Below are positions 17,278-27,238 of a stretch of 64,000 nt of DNA, piece by piece; positions within the stretch are counted from its first letter, which is position 1, and every line of letters begins with the position of its first letter. Source of the DNA: Betaproteobacteria bacterium (GTDB lineage: Bacteria; Pseudomonadota; Gammaproteobacteria; Burkholderiales; Casimicrobiaceae); assembly GCA_016717855.1 (NCBI GenBank), contig JADKEV010000007.1, positions 132,553 through 196,552 on the forward strand. The letters run 5' to 3'. Both the position numbers and the translations under genes were made by a program. The notes under the pieces were generated by a model, which was given only the letters and a program-made list of their open reading frames with translations, was not told the DNA's origin and made no database searches.

Positions 17278-19846
17278 ATGCCACCTGATACCACGCAGCA
17301 GACACCATCCGGACTCTCCGACCACGAAGCCGCACTGCGGCTGCGCCGGGACGGCCCCAACGAACTGCCGCAGGACAACCGCCGCACCGTATTGCGCATC
17401 ATGCTTGAAGTCGCGCGCGAGCCGATGTTCCAGTTGCTGTGCGCCGCCGGCGTCGTCTATCTCGTGCTGGGCGATGTCGGCGAGGCGCTGATGTTGCTGG
17501 GCTTTGTCGCGATCACCATCACGATCACGATCGTCCAGGAAAAGCGGACCGAAAACGTGCTGGCGGCGCTGCGCGACCTGACCAGCCCGCGCGCGTTGGT
17601 CATCCGCGACGGGGAGCGCAAGCGCATCGCGGGGCGCGAAGTCGTCCGCGGCGACCTGCTCGTGCTGGCCGAAGGCGACCGGGTGCCGGCCGATGCGCGC
17701 CTCCTGACGGCGAGCGAGTTGCAGGCCGACGAGTCGCTGCTCACCGGGGAGTCCGTTCCGGTACGCAAGGCGGCCGATGCCGGCGACCGCGGCAGCAGCG
17801 ATGCGCGGCCAGCGGCGCGGCCCGGCGGCGACGACCTGCCCTTCGTGTTTTCCGGATCGCTGGTCGTCCACGGCCATGGCCTGGCGGAAGTCACCGCCAC
17901 CGGCGGCACGAGCGAGATCGGCAGGATCGGCCGCGCGCTCGGCGCCGTAGAATCCGAACGCACGCCGCTGCACACGCAGACGCGCCGGCTGGTCAGGATC
18001 CTGTCGCTGGTCGGACTGGCGCTCAGCGCCGTGGTCGTGGTGTTGTACGGATTGCTGCGCGGCGACTGGGTGGGCGGCGTCCTGGGCGGCATCACGCTGG
18101 CGATGGCGATGCTGCCCCAGGAGTTCCTGCTGATCATCACCGTGTTCCTGGCCATGGGCGCCTGGCGCATGTCCAGGCAGCGCGTGCTCTCGCGCCGGCC
18201 GGCCACCATCGAGACGCTGGGCGCGGCGACCGTGCTGTGCACCGACAAGACCGGCACGCTGACGCAAAACCGGATGTCGATCGCGGAACTCGACGCCGAT
18301 GGCGCCTGCTGGACGCCCGAAACCGGAGACCTTCCGGAATCCTTCCACTTGTTGGTCGAGTTCGGCATCCTCGCCAGCGAGATCGATCCGTTCGATCCGA
18401 TGGAAAAGGCGTTCCACGTGTTCGGGCAGCAGCATCTCGCCGGCACCGAGCATCTGCACGAAAGGTGGGTGCTGGCGCACGCATACGGGCTCGCGCCCGA
18501 ACTGCTGGCGATGTCCCACGTCTGGCGGGCGGTGGACCGGCCGGAGCATGTGATCGCCGCCAAGGGCGCGCCGGAGGCGATCGCCGACCTCTGCCATCTG
18601 CCGCCGCCGGCGCTGGCCGCGGTCCGCAGCGCGACGGAGCGCCTGGCTGGGCGCGGGATGCGCGTGCTCGGCGTGGCCAGGGCTGCGTTCGCGGGCGACG
18701 ACTGGCCCGGCCTGCAGCACGATTTCGACTTCGAGTTCCTGGGACTGGTCGCGCTCGCCGACCCGCTGCGCCCGACGGCGCGCAACGCAGTGCGCGAGTG
18801 CCGCGCGGCCGGCATCAAGGTGGCGATGATCACCGGCGACTATCCGGCGACCGCGCTGGCGATCGCGGCGCAGGCCGGCATCGACGTGACGGGCGGGGCG
18901 ATCAGCGGCGACGAGCTGCAGGCGATGACCGACGACGAACTGCGGCGGCGCGTGCGGGGCGCGACGGTGTTCGCGCGCATCATGCCGGAGCAAAAGTTGC
19001 GCATCGTCGAGGCGTACAAGGCCAACGGCGAGGTCGTGGCGATGACCGGCGACGGCGTCAACGACGCGCCTTCGCTGAAGGCGGCGCATATCGGCATCGC
19101 GATGGGCAGCCGCGGCACCGACGTCGCGCGCGAGGCGTCCGCCCTCGTGCTGCTCGACGACGACTTCGGCTCCATCGTCCATGCGGTCCGCCTGGGCCGG
19201 CGCATCTACGACAACCTGAAAAAGGCGATGGCTTTCGTGTTCGCCGTGCACGTGCCGATTGCCGGGCTCTCGCTGATTCCGCTGCTGTTCGGCTGGCCCA
19301 TCGTGTTCATGCCGGTCCATATCGCGTTCCTGGAACTGGTCATCGACCCGGTATGTTCGATCGTGTTCGAGGCGGAGCCCGAGGAAGCGGGCGTAATGCA
19401 GCGCCCGCCGCGCGATCCGCGGCGCCGCTCTTCTCCGGCGGGCTGATGCTCTGGAGCGTGTTCCAGGGCGGTGCGTTCTGCTCGCGGTCGGCGCGTTCTT
19501 TGTCGGCCTGCTTCGCCATGGCGTGCCCGAAGCCGAGGCGCGCGCGACCACCTTTGTCGCCCTCGTCGTCGCGAACTTCGGGCTGATCATCGTCAATCGC
19601 TCGTTCGGCGCCTCGGTCGTCTCCGCGCTGGCGCGGCCGAATCGCGCGTTCTGGGCGATGGCGGCCGCCACCGCCGCGCTGCTCGCCGCGGCGCTGTTCA
19701 TTCCGCCGCTGCGCGACCTGTTCCACTTCGGGCCGGTGCACCTGCCGGCGATGGCTGCCGCGTTCGGCGTGGGCGCCGCGGTGCTGCTGGGACTGGAGTT
19801 GCTCAAGCACCTGGGGCTGGGGTCGGCAATGGGCAGCGGGCGCTAG
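17278..19846 (+). CDS. P-type cation-transporting ATPase (two frameshifts near 3' end)
   Basis: A P2-type (Ca2+/Mg2+/H+-like) ATPase of about 855 residues after repair. Motifs: actuator TGES (residues 156-159), membrane helix 4 AMLPQEFLLI, phosphorylation site DKTGTLTQN (Asp323), hinge MTGDGVNDAPSLKAA, and IAMGSRGTDVAREAS. Two single-base losses, near 19421 and 19471, split the last membrane helices into three frames (LFSGGLMLWSVFQGG, then ATTFVALVVANFGLI). Transported ion is not determinable; the PQEF in helix 4 instead of PEG(L/I)P is unlike classic SERCA and Mg pumps. It begins 7 bases after the ketosynthase. Confidence 0.85.
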
Positions 19847-19939
19847 CGGACCTATGCGCCGCCGGCCCGGGGCGCTATGATTGACGCAGGGCGTTTGAAA
19901 ACGCCGCTTCTCATAACGATGAATCGAAGGAGGTCACCA

Positions 19940-20704
19940 ATGAGCCAGCTCGGCGCACGCGGTTTCGCCATCGCCCTCGGGGCGGTCTTGTCGATCGTCG
20001 GGGCCGACGGCCACGGCCAGGGCAAGCAATGGACGTATGCGGGGAAAACCGGACCGGCAAGATGGGATACCTTGAGCAAGGACTTTGCCGCGTGCAAGGA
20101 CGGGCAGATCCAGTCGCCGATCGACATTCCGGACGCCAGCACCCGCAAAGGCGACTTCCCGCCAATATTGTTCAACTACAAGCCCGTGCCCCTGAAGATC
20201 GTCGACCGTGGGCACACGCTCCAGGTCAACTACGCGCCGGGAAGCATTGCCACCATCGAAGGCGTCCCGTACGAGCTGGTTCATTTCGAATTCCACCGGC
20301 CCGGCGAGCACAAGGTCAACGGCAACGGCCGCGAGATGGAAGCGCAACTCGTGCACCGGGGCCCGGGGGGCAAGCTCGTCATCATTTCCGTGCTGTTCGA
20401 CGCCGGCCGCGACAACAACTTCATCAAGACGCTGTGGAACCACCTGCCGAAGGAAAAGGGCAAGGAAAGCGTCGTCGATGCGGTCAAGATCAATGCGGTG
20501 GACCTGCTCCCGAACGACAAGGGCTACTACGCGTACACAGGATCGCTGGCGACGCCCCCCTGCACCGAGGGCGTCACGTGGTTCATCCTGAAGTCGCCGG
20601 TGCCGGTCGCCGCGGGCGACCTCGCGCGCTTCGGAAAGGCGTTTCCGGCGAACGCGCGCCCCGTGCAGCCGGTCAACGGGCGGGACATCCGGGCCACGCC
20701 GTAG
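19940..20704 (+). CDS. Alpha-carbonic anhydrase homologue, first zinc ligand replaced
   Basis: A 254-residue periplasmic alpha-type carbonic anhydrase homologue. A signal peptide (GFAIALGAVLSIVGADG) is followed by QSPIDI, VNYAPG and TGSLATPPCTEGVTWFIL, all family hallmarks. The zinc segment, usually QFHFH-x-P-S-E-H, reads VHFEFHRPGEH: the position of the first His ligand is Glu117, the second ligand is His119 and the third His139 (AQLVHRG). The ATG at 19940 has a perfect AAGGAGGT five bases upstream; an earlier in-frame ATG at 19919 lacks one. Activity may be lost or altered. The gene converges with malQ, 18 bases apart. Confidence 0.87.
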   Translation: MSQLGARGFAIALGAVLSIVGADGHGQGKQWTYAGKTGPARWDTLSKDFAACKDGQIQSPIDIPDASTRKGDFPPILFNYKPVPLKIVDRGHTLQVNYAPGSIATIEGVPYELVHFEFHRPGEHKVNGNGREMEAQLVHRGPGGKLVIISVLFDAGRDNNFIKTLWNHLPKEKGKESVVDAVKINAVDLLPNDKGYYAYTGSLATPPCTEGVTWFILKSPVPVAAGDLARFGKAFPANARPVQPVNGRDIRATP

Positions 20705-20722
20705 CACGCTGTTGGCAGATGC

Positions 20723-22918
20723 TCAGGACCGCTTCGCGCCGCGCATCGCCGCGGCCAGCCGGGCCAGGCGCGGATCCTCGGCGATGTCTTCGATCCCGCG
20801 CGAGAGCTTCCGGCGCCAATTGGGATACTCGCGATGCGTGCCCGGTATGTTGGCCGGCTCGGTCTCCCCCAGCAAGTCGTCGAGCTGCACGACCGCGAGC
20901 ATCGCCGGCGTGCGCGCGACGGCGGCATGCAGCGATTCGGCCACCTGTGTCGCGTCGTTCGCGTCAGGCGGCGAAAGCCCGAGCTCACCCAGCAGCGCCA
21001 GGATGCCCGCCCGTTCAGCCGTTCGCCGCCCGGCCTCCTGTTCGCGCAGCTGCGGCTCGGGAAACAGCCCCAGCGCAGCACGCCGCGCTATGTCGGTGCC
21101 ATTCCAGTAGTCGGCGATCGTCGGCATGTCGTGCGTGGCGACGATGGCCAGCGCCTGCGCCGGATAGTCGGCCGGCCGCTTGAAGCTGCCATCGCCGTGC
21201 CAGTGCCGCTCAAAGACCAGCACCCGGTACGACAGGAACCCGAGGTCGTGCAGCCGCTCGCGCAAGCCGTCGGGGACGGAGCCGAGATCTTCGCCGATGA
21301 CAAGGCAGCGGTTGCGCACGCTTTCCAGCGCGACGATCGCGGCGAGTTCCTCGAACGGGTAGCGCACGTAGCAGCCGCTGGTGCCCGGCATGCCCTCCGG
21401 GATCCAGAACAGCCGGGCGAGCGCCATCACGTGATCGATCCGCAGCGCGCCGGCGCCGCGCATGTTGGCGGCGAGCAGCGCGGCGAACGGCGCGTAGGCG
21501 CGCGCGGCCAGCGCACGGGGATTCCACGGCGGCAGCCCCCAGTTCTGGCCATTGCGGCTCAACAGATCCGGCGGCGCGCCGACGCTGATGCCCTGTGCGA
21601 TCAGGTCCTGGTCGCCCCAGCTCTCGGCGCTGTCGTGCGCGGCACCGACGGCGACGTCGCGGTACAGCCCCAGGTGCAGGCCGGCCGCGCGCGCGGCCGC
21701 GGCGGCGGCATCGAGCTGCAATTCCGCCTGCCATTGCAGGTAGCACTGGAATTCGATCCGCTCCGCCGCATCGATGCGGAATTGGGCCAGCGCCGGGCCC
21801 AAGGGATCGCGCCACTCGGGCGGCCATTCGTGCCATCCCGGCAGTACGCCGCCGCCATCGCGTAGTTGCAGGCGTAGCGCCTCGAACTCGGCGAAGCGCG
21901 CCAGCGGCTCGCCTTGGCGCTGGCGGAACGCGGCGAAGTCGCGGGCGCGCCCGGCAGCGGCGTCGCCGGCGTTCGCGCATTCCGCGCGGAAGTGGCGATG
22001 GAGTGTTTCCAGCACAGGGAGCTTGAGCAGGGCGATGCCGCGATGATCGACCAGCGGCGCCGCCCGGAGCGCTTCGAGCCGCGCGCGGAATGCCGGGTCG
22101 CGCACGGACGCCGCGGCGTCCGCGCAGCCGGCAAAGTCGGCGATGGCTTCCACGTCCAGGTACATCGCGTCCAGGAACAGCCGCGACGACGGCGAATACG
22201 GGCTCGCCTCGTCGGGCCGCGCGAGGTGCCGCGCGTGCAGCGGATTCAGGCCGATCACCGCCGCGCCCGCCCGGCCCGCGATCCCCGCTAGTTGCGCGAG
22301 GTCGGTGAAGTCGCCGATGCCCCAGTTGCGCGCGGAGCGCAGCGAGTAGAGCTGGATGGCGAGTCCCCAGCAGCGCCGCCCCGCCGCCAGCGCCGCCGGG
22401 ATGTAGCAGCGCGCGGGTGCCACGATCAGCGCCGCCGCAGTACCGTCCGTTGCCCCGTCCGCCGCGAGGGCGAACCGGTGATAGCCCGGCGGTACCGGCG
22501 CGCCCAGGTCGATCCCGCAGTGCAACCAGGGTTCGCCGCCGCGCTCGAAGGCACTCCCCGGCCCGGCGCCGGGCGCCGGCAAGGACTGGCCCTGCTTCGT
22601 CGCGCCGGACTCGAGCGTCAACGTCCAGCGCAGCGCGCTCCCGCACAGCCGTTGCGGCAACGACAGCGGGACGACGCACGATGCTCCCGGGTCCATCCCG
22701 GCCCGCACGATAAGGACGGGCGGCAACAACCCCTTCGCTCCCGCGCCCTCCTCCAGTTCGCGCGCCTGGTATTCGAGGTTGCCCGCCGGATTCAGCCCCA
22801 GCGCGCGCAGCAGCGCGGCCGCCGTGTCATCCTCCAACCCGCGCCAGGTACCCAGTCCATCCCAATACCCGTGCTCGATGCCGGCGGCCGCAGCCAGGCG
22901 CGCGAGCGCGTCGTTCAC
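20723..22918 (-). CDS. malQ: 4-alpha-glucanotransferase (amylomaltase)
   Basis: A 731-residue GH77 amylomaltase. Family blocks are present: GDFTDLAQLAG, GLNPLHARH, ALRIDHVMALARLFWIPEG (catalytic Asp), VIGEDLGSVPDGLRERL (acid/base Glu) and ATHDMPTIADYWNG. It transfers alpha-1,4-glucan chains and disproportionates the malto-oligosaccharides released during glycogen turnover. It starts with GTG overlapping the glgX stop (GTGA), so it is the last gene of the glycogen operon. Length is normal for the proteobacterial long form with an N-terminal beta-sandwich domain. Confidence 0.93.
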   Translation of the reverse strand: MNDALARLAAAAGIEHGYWDGLGTWRGLEDDTAAALLRALGLNPAGNLEYQARELEEGAGAKGLLPPVLIVRAGMDPGASCVVPLSLPQRLCGSALRWTLTLESGATKQGQSLPAPGAGPGSAFERGGEPWLHCGIDLGAPVPPGYHRFALAADGATDGTAAALIVAPARCYIPAALAAGRRCWGLAIQLYSLRSARNWGIGDFTDLAQLAGIAGRAGAAVIGLNPLHARHLARPDEASPYSPSSRLFLDAMYLDVEAIADFAGCADAAASVRDPAFRARLEALRAAPLVDHRGIALLKLPVLETLHRHFRAECANAGDAAAGRARDFAAFRQRQGEPLARFAEFEALRLQLRDGGGVLPGWHEWPPEWRDPLGPALAQFRIDAAERIEFQCYLQWQAELQLDAAAAAARAAGLHLGLYRDVAVGAAHDSAESWGDQDLIAQGISVGAPPDLLSRNGQNWGLPPWNPRALAARAYAPFAALLAANMRGAGALRIDHVMALARLFWIPEGMPGTSGCYVRYPFEELAAIVALESVRNRCLVIGEDLGSVPDGLRERLHDLGFLSYRVLVFERHWHGDGSFKRPADYPAQALAIVATHDMPTIADYWNGTDIARRAALGLFPEPQLREQEAGRRTAERAGILALLGELGLSPPDANDATQVAESLHAAVARTPAMLAVVQLDDLLGETEPANIPGTHREYPNWRRKLSRGIEDIAEDPRLARLAAAMRGAKRS

Positions 22919-25026
22919 GCGCTGCCCCCGGCGGAGGCCAGCACCAGCAGCGCGCGCCCGGGCACCGTCGCCGCAGCGTGGAATTCGCGGGTTGCGGCGG
23001 CCGGATCGGCGGTATCGAGGAGCACGGTCCACGCCGACCCGGACGGCGCCGGCAGCGTGAATTCGATATCGCCGTCGCTGCCGTTGATCAGCACGAGCAG
23101 CGCGGTTTCCTGCGCCTCCAGGCGCCCGAGCAGGAAACCAAAGCACCGGCTGTCCTCGCTCTCCCAGCGCCCGGGCGTCATCTCGGTGCCGTCGCGCCAC
23201 AGCCACAACAGGTCGCGATCGCCGACCGCGGTCGGCGATCCGTCGAACCAGCGGGTGCGGCGGAACGCCGGATAGGCACGGCGCAAGGCGAGCAGCCGCC
23301 GCGTGAACTCCGCCAGCAGGGTGTCAGCATGCTCCCAGGCAACCCACGACAGCGGATTGTCCTGGCAGTACGCGTTGTTGTTGCCGTCCTGGGTCCGGCC
23401 CTCGCCGTCGCCCGCGGGCAGCATCGGCACGCCCTGCGCGATCAGCAGCGTCGCCAGCAGCGCGCGCTGAAGGCGGCCGCGCAGGGCGATCACCGCGGGA
23501 TCCGCGGTCGGTCCCTCGACGCCGCAGTTGACGCTGCGGTTGTCGTCGGTGCCGTCGCGGTTGTCCTGCGCGTTCGCCTCGTTATGCTTGGACTGGTACG
23601 CGACCAGGTCCGCGAGGCTGAAGCCATCGTGCGCGGTGACGAAATTGATGCTGGCCTGCGGGACGCGGCCGCTGTGCCGGAACAGGTCGCTGGAGGCGGT
23701 GATCCGGCGCGCGAGTTCGCCGGCGCTGGCGCCCCGCGTGAGCCAGAAGCCGCGCGCGGCATCGCGGAAGCGGTCGTTCCACTCCGCCATCCCCGGCGGA
23801 AAATGCCCGGTCTCCCACGCCGTCATGTCCCAGGGTTCGACGATCAGCTTGACCGCGACCAGCACCGGGTCCTGGCGCAGCGCGTCCAGGAACGCGCAGC
23901 CCGGGTCGAAGCCGCTGCCCTCGCGCGCCAGCGCGGTGGCCAGGTCGAAGCGGAAGCCGTCCACATGCATGTCGGTCACCCACCAGCGCAGCGAGTCCAG
24001 CACCATCTGCAGCACGCGCGGATGCGCCGCGTTGAGCGTGTTGCCGCAGCCGGTCACGTCGTCGTACCAGCGCCCGCTGTCCGCGCGCAGCCGGTAGTAG
24101 CTGGCGTTGTCGAGGCCGCGGAAGCTGAGCGTCGGCCCGAACTCGTTGGACTCCGCGGTGTGGTTGTAGACCACGTCCAGGATCACCTCGATGCCGGCGG
24201 CGTGCAGCCGCTTGACCATGGCGCGAAACTCCGCGCGCGGGTTCCTGCCGCCGGCGTAGCGCGCGGCCGGGGCGAAGAAGCCGATGCTGTTGTAGCCCCA
24301 GTAGTTGACCAGGTCGTTCTGCACCAGCATCCGCTCGTCGATGAACTCGTGGATGGGGAGCAACTCCACCGCCGTCACGCCCAGCCGCTGCAGGCGGGCG
24401 ACCGACGCCGGGTGCGCCAGGCCCGCATAGGTGCCGCGCAATGCCGCGGGGACGTCGGGGTTCATCGCCGAGAAGCCCTTGACGTGCGCTTCGCAGATCA
24501 CGGTCTCGGACCACGGCGTGCGCGGTGCGCGGTCGTCGCCCCACGCCGCGGCGGGATCGGCGACGCGCGACTTCCACATCGCCCACGCGTTGTCGCGGCG
24601 GTCGAACGTGAGGTCGCCGCGCGACTGGCCCACGCGGTAGCCGCAGTGCGCGTCGGTCCAGCGGAAGGTGCCGGCGAACTCGCGCGCGTACGGATCGAGC
24701 AGCAGCTTGTGCGGATTGAAGCGGTGGCCGCGCTCAGGCTCGTACGGGCCGTGCGCGCGATAGCCGTAGACCTGGCCCGGCCGCGCGTGAGCCAGGTAGC
24801 CGTGCCAGACCTGGTCGGTGCACTCGGTCAGCGTGACGCGCTCGACTTCATGCGCGCCGTCGGCATCGAACAGGCAGAGTTCCATCCTCTCCGCGTGCGC
24901 GGAAAAGACGGCGAAGTTCACGCCGGCTCCGTCCCAGGTCGCGCCCAGCGGATATGGGTTGCCGCGCTCCGGCCGGTGCTGCGCATGGCCATCGGCCAGG
25001 TGCCGCACGATCAATCGGGCACCCAT
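22915..25026 (-). CDS. glgX: Glycogen debranching enzyme GlgX
   Basis: A 703-residue GH13 isoamylase-type debranching enzyme that removes the short stubs left by phosphorylase. The N-terminal CBM48 (PYPLGATWDGAGVNFAVFSA) is followed by the barrel motifs VILDVVYNHTAESNE, VDGFRFDLATALARE (nucleophile Asp), LIVEPWD (acid/base Glu) and NFVTAHDGFSLADL. The ATG at 25026 overlaps the end of glgB by 16 bases; GTG at 25008 and TTG at 25014 are alternative starts. It sits between glgB and malQ and is translationally coupled to both. Confidence 0.93.
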   Translation of the reverse strand: MGARLIVRHLADGHAQHRPERGNPYPLGATWDGAGVNFAVFSAHAERMELCLFDADGAHEVERVTLTECTDQVWHGYLAHARPGQVYGYRAHGPYEPERGHRFNPHKLLLDPYAREFAGTFRWTDAHCGYRVGQSRGDLTFDRRDNAWAMWKSRVADPAAAWGDDRAPRTPWSETVICEAHVKGFSAMNPDVPAALRGTYAGLAHPASVARLQRLGVTAVELLPIHEFIDERMLVQNDLVNYWGYNSIGFFAPAARYAGGRNPRAEFRAMVKRLHAAGIEVILDVVYNHTAESNEFGPTLSFRGLDNASYYRLRADSGRWYDDVTGCGNTLNAAHPRVLQMVLDSLRWWVTDMHVDGFRFDLATALAREGSGFDPGCAFLDALRQDPVLVAVKLIVEPWDMTAWETGHFPPGMAEWNDRFRDAARGFWLTRGASAGELARRITASSDLFRHSGRVPQASINFVTAHDGFSLADLVAYQSKHNEANAQDNRDGTDDNRSVNCGVEGPTADPAVIALRGRLQRALLATLLIAQGVPMLPAGDGEGRTQDGNNNAYCQDNPLSWVAWEHADTLLAEFTRRLLALRRAYPAFRRTRWFDGSPTAVGDRDLLWLWRDGTEMTPGRWESEDSRCFGFLLGRLEAQETALLVLINGSDGDIEFTLPAPSGSAWTVLLDTADPAAATREFHAAATVPGRALLVLASAGGSA

Positions 25027-27221
25027 TCCAGCAGCACGCAGGCCAGCGGCGGCAGCGTCGCGGCAATGGACCAGGCGCGGCCGTGGCAGGGCGCTTCGAT
25101 CGCGGCCAGGCCGCCGGCGTTGCCGACGTCGGACCCGCCGTAACACGCGGCATCGGTGTTGATGATCTCGCGGTACGCGCCCGGCTGCGGCACGCCGATC
25201 CGGTAGCCGTGGCGCGGCACCGGCGTGAAGTTGCACAGCGCGATGACCAGGTCGCGGTTGTTGCGCCCGCGCCGCATGAACGCGATCACGCTCTGTTCGC
25301 GGTCGGCGAAGTCGATCCACTCGAAGCCGTGCGCATCGCAATCGCACTGGTGCAGCGCCGGCAGGCCGCGGTAGACGCGGTTCAGGTCGGCGACCAGCCG
25401 CTGCACGCCCAGGTGGTGCGGATCGCCCAGCGCGCCCCAGTCGAGCTCGGCATCGTGATTCCACTCGCCGCCCTGGCCGAACTCGCCGCCCATGAACAGC
25501 AGCTTCTTGCCGGGGAACGCCCACATGTAGCCGTAGAGCAGGCGCAGGTTGGCGAACTGCTGCCAGCGGTCGCCGGGCATCTTGGCCAGCAGCGAGCCCT
25601 TGCCGTGGACGACTTCGTCGTGCGAAAGCGGCAGCACGAAGTTCTCGGAGAACGCATAGACCGGGCCGAACGTCAGTTCGTCGTGATGGTGCCGCCGGTG
25701 CACCGGATCGTGCTGCATGTACTGGAGCGTGTCGTGCATCCAGCCCATGTTCCACTTGAAATTGAAGCCCAGGCCGCCTTCCTGCACCGGCCGCGACACC
25801 CCGCCCCAGGCGGTCGATTCCTCGGCGATGGTCACCGCGTGCGCATGCTCGCTGGCGAGCAGGTGGTTGGTGTCGCGGATGAAGCGCACCGCCTCCAGGT
25901 TCTCGCGCCCGCCGTGCTTGTTGGGAATCCAGTCGCCCGGGGCGCGGCTGTAGTCGAGGTAGAGCATCGAGGCCACCGCGTCGACGCGCAGCCCGTCGAC
26001 GCCGTAGCGCTCGATCCAGAACAGCGCGTTGGCGCACAGGAAGTTGCGCACTTCGTGCCGCCCGAAGTTGTAGATCAGCGTCTTCCAGTCCTGGTGAAAG
26101 CCCTGCCGCGGATCGGCGTGCTCATAGAGCGGCGTGCCGTCGAAGTGCGCCAACCCATGCGCGTCGTTCGGAAAATGGCCGGGCACCCAGTCGAGAAACA
26201 CGCCGATGCCCGCCTCGTGCAGCCGCCGCACCAGCCCCGCGAACTCGTCCGGCGGGCCATGCCGCGCGGTGGGCGCATACAAGCCCAGCGGCTGGTAACC
26301 CCAGGAGCCGTCGAATGGATGCTCCATCACCGGGAGCAGTTCGACGTGGGTGAAGCCCAGCTGCTGTATGTAGGGCAGCAGCCGGTCGCCGATCTCGCCC
26401 CAGCTCAGCCAGCGCCCGCTCTCGCCCCGGCGCCACGAACCGGCATGCATTTCGTAGACCGCGATCGGCCGGTCCGCCGCCGCGGCCGGGCCGGGCACGC
26501 TGCCGGTTTGCGCGCCGATCGCGGCGCCGGCGCGACCGTTCCCGGTCTGCGCCGCCGGCGGCACGTGCACGACCGATGCCGTCGCCGGGCGCAGTTCGGC
26601 GGCAAACGCGAACGGGTCCGCCTTGAGCGGCAGCAGGCTGCCGTCGGCGGCCTGCAGTTCGAACTTGTAGCGCGCACCTGGCGCCAGGTCCGGAATGAAG
26701 ATCTCCCAGACCCCGCATTCGCGGCGCAGGCGCAGCGGATGGCGCCGGCCGTCCCAGTAATTGAAGTCGCCGACCACCGACACGCGCCGCGCATTCGGCG
26801 CCCACAGCGCGAACGAGACGCCGGCGACGCCCTCGAGCGTCGCCGCGTGCGCGCCGAGCTTTTCGTACAACCGCGCATGCCGCCCCTCGGAGAGCAACCA
26901 TACGTCCAGCTCGCCCAGCACCACGGGGAAACGGTACGGGTCGTCGAGCGTCCGCGCCACGCCGTCCCACGTCACGCGCAACCGGTAGTCGAAGCGCTGC
27001 CTGCGCCGCGGCACCGGGCCGTCGAACACGCCCCCGGGATGCACTTCCGCCAGCCTGGCCAGGGCGCGCCCGGTCGCCGCGTCGAGCACTTCGACGCTTT
27101 GCGCGTGCGGCATCACCGCGCGAACCCACAACCGGCCCCCGTGCTCGTGCATGCCCAGCACCGCGAACGGGTCCGGATGCGCGGCGCCCGCGAGCGCACC
27201 GATGTCGGCGGGATTCAACAT
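25011..27221 (-). CDS. glgB: 1,4-alpha-glucan branching enzyme
   Basis: A 736-residue branching enzyme with two N-terminal beta-sandwich modules (N1, then CBM48 with FALWAPNARRVSVVGDFN), then a GH13 barrel: DGSWGYQPLGLYAPTAR, FLDWVPGHFPND, VDGLRVDAVASMLYLD (nucleophile Asp), TIAEESTAWGG (Glu) and LPLSHDEVVHGKGS. It creates alpha-1,6 branches in glycogen. The start ATG lies 17 bases after glgP. The ~730-residue length matches the standard proteobacterial long form. No clean ribosome site is seen, suggesting coupling to glgP. Confidence 0.95.
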   Translation of the reverse strand: MLNPADIGALAGAAHPDPFAVLGMHEHGGRLWVRAVMPHAQSVEVLDAATGRALARLAEVHPGGVFDGPVPRRRQRFDYRLRVTWDGVARTLDDPYRFPVVLGELDVWLLSEGRHARLYEKLGAHAATLEGVAGVSFALWAPNARRVSVVGDFNYWDGRRHPLRLRRECGVWEIFIPDLAPGARYKFELQAADGSLLPLKADPFAFAAELRPATASVVHVPPAAQTGNGRAGAAIGAQTGSVPGPAAAADRPIAVYEMHAGSWRRGESGRWLSWGEIGDRLLPYIQQLGFTHVELLPVMEHPFDGSWGYQPLGLYAPTARHGPPDEFAGLVRRLHEAGIGVFLDWVPGHFPNDAHGLAHFDGTPLYEHADPRQGFHQDWKTLIYNFGRHEVRNFLCANALFWIERYGVDGLRVDAVASMLYLDYSRAPGDWIPNKHGGRENLEAVRFIRDTNHLLASEHAHAVTIAEESTAWGGVSRPVQEGGLGFNFKWNMGWMHDTLQYMQHDPVHRRHHHDELTFGPVYAFSENFVLPLSHDEVVHGKGSLLAKMPGDRWQQFANLRLLYGYMWAFPGKKLLFMGGEFGQGGEWNHDAELDWGALGDPHHLGVQRLVADLNRVYRGLPALHQCDCDAHGFEWIDFADREQSVIAFMRRGRNNRDLVIALCNFTPVPRHGYRIGVPQPGAYREIINTDAACYGGSDVGNAGGLAAIEAPCHGRAWSIAATLPPLACVLLEWVPD

Positions 27222-27238
27222 GCGGAGGTCACGGCGAC

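Noticed and set aside
17278..19846. Horizontal transfer of the P-type ATPase
   Set aside because: Codon usage and GC look the same as the neighbours; only frame breaks are unusual, and these are explained by single-base losses.
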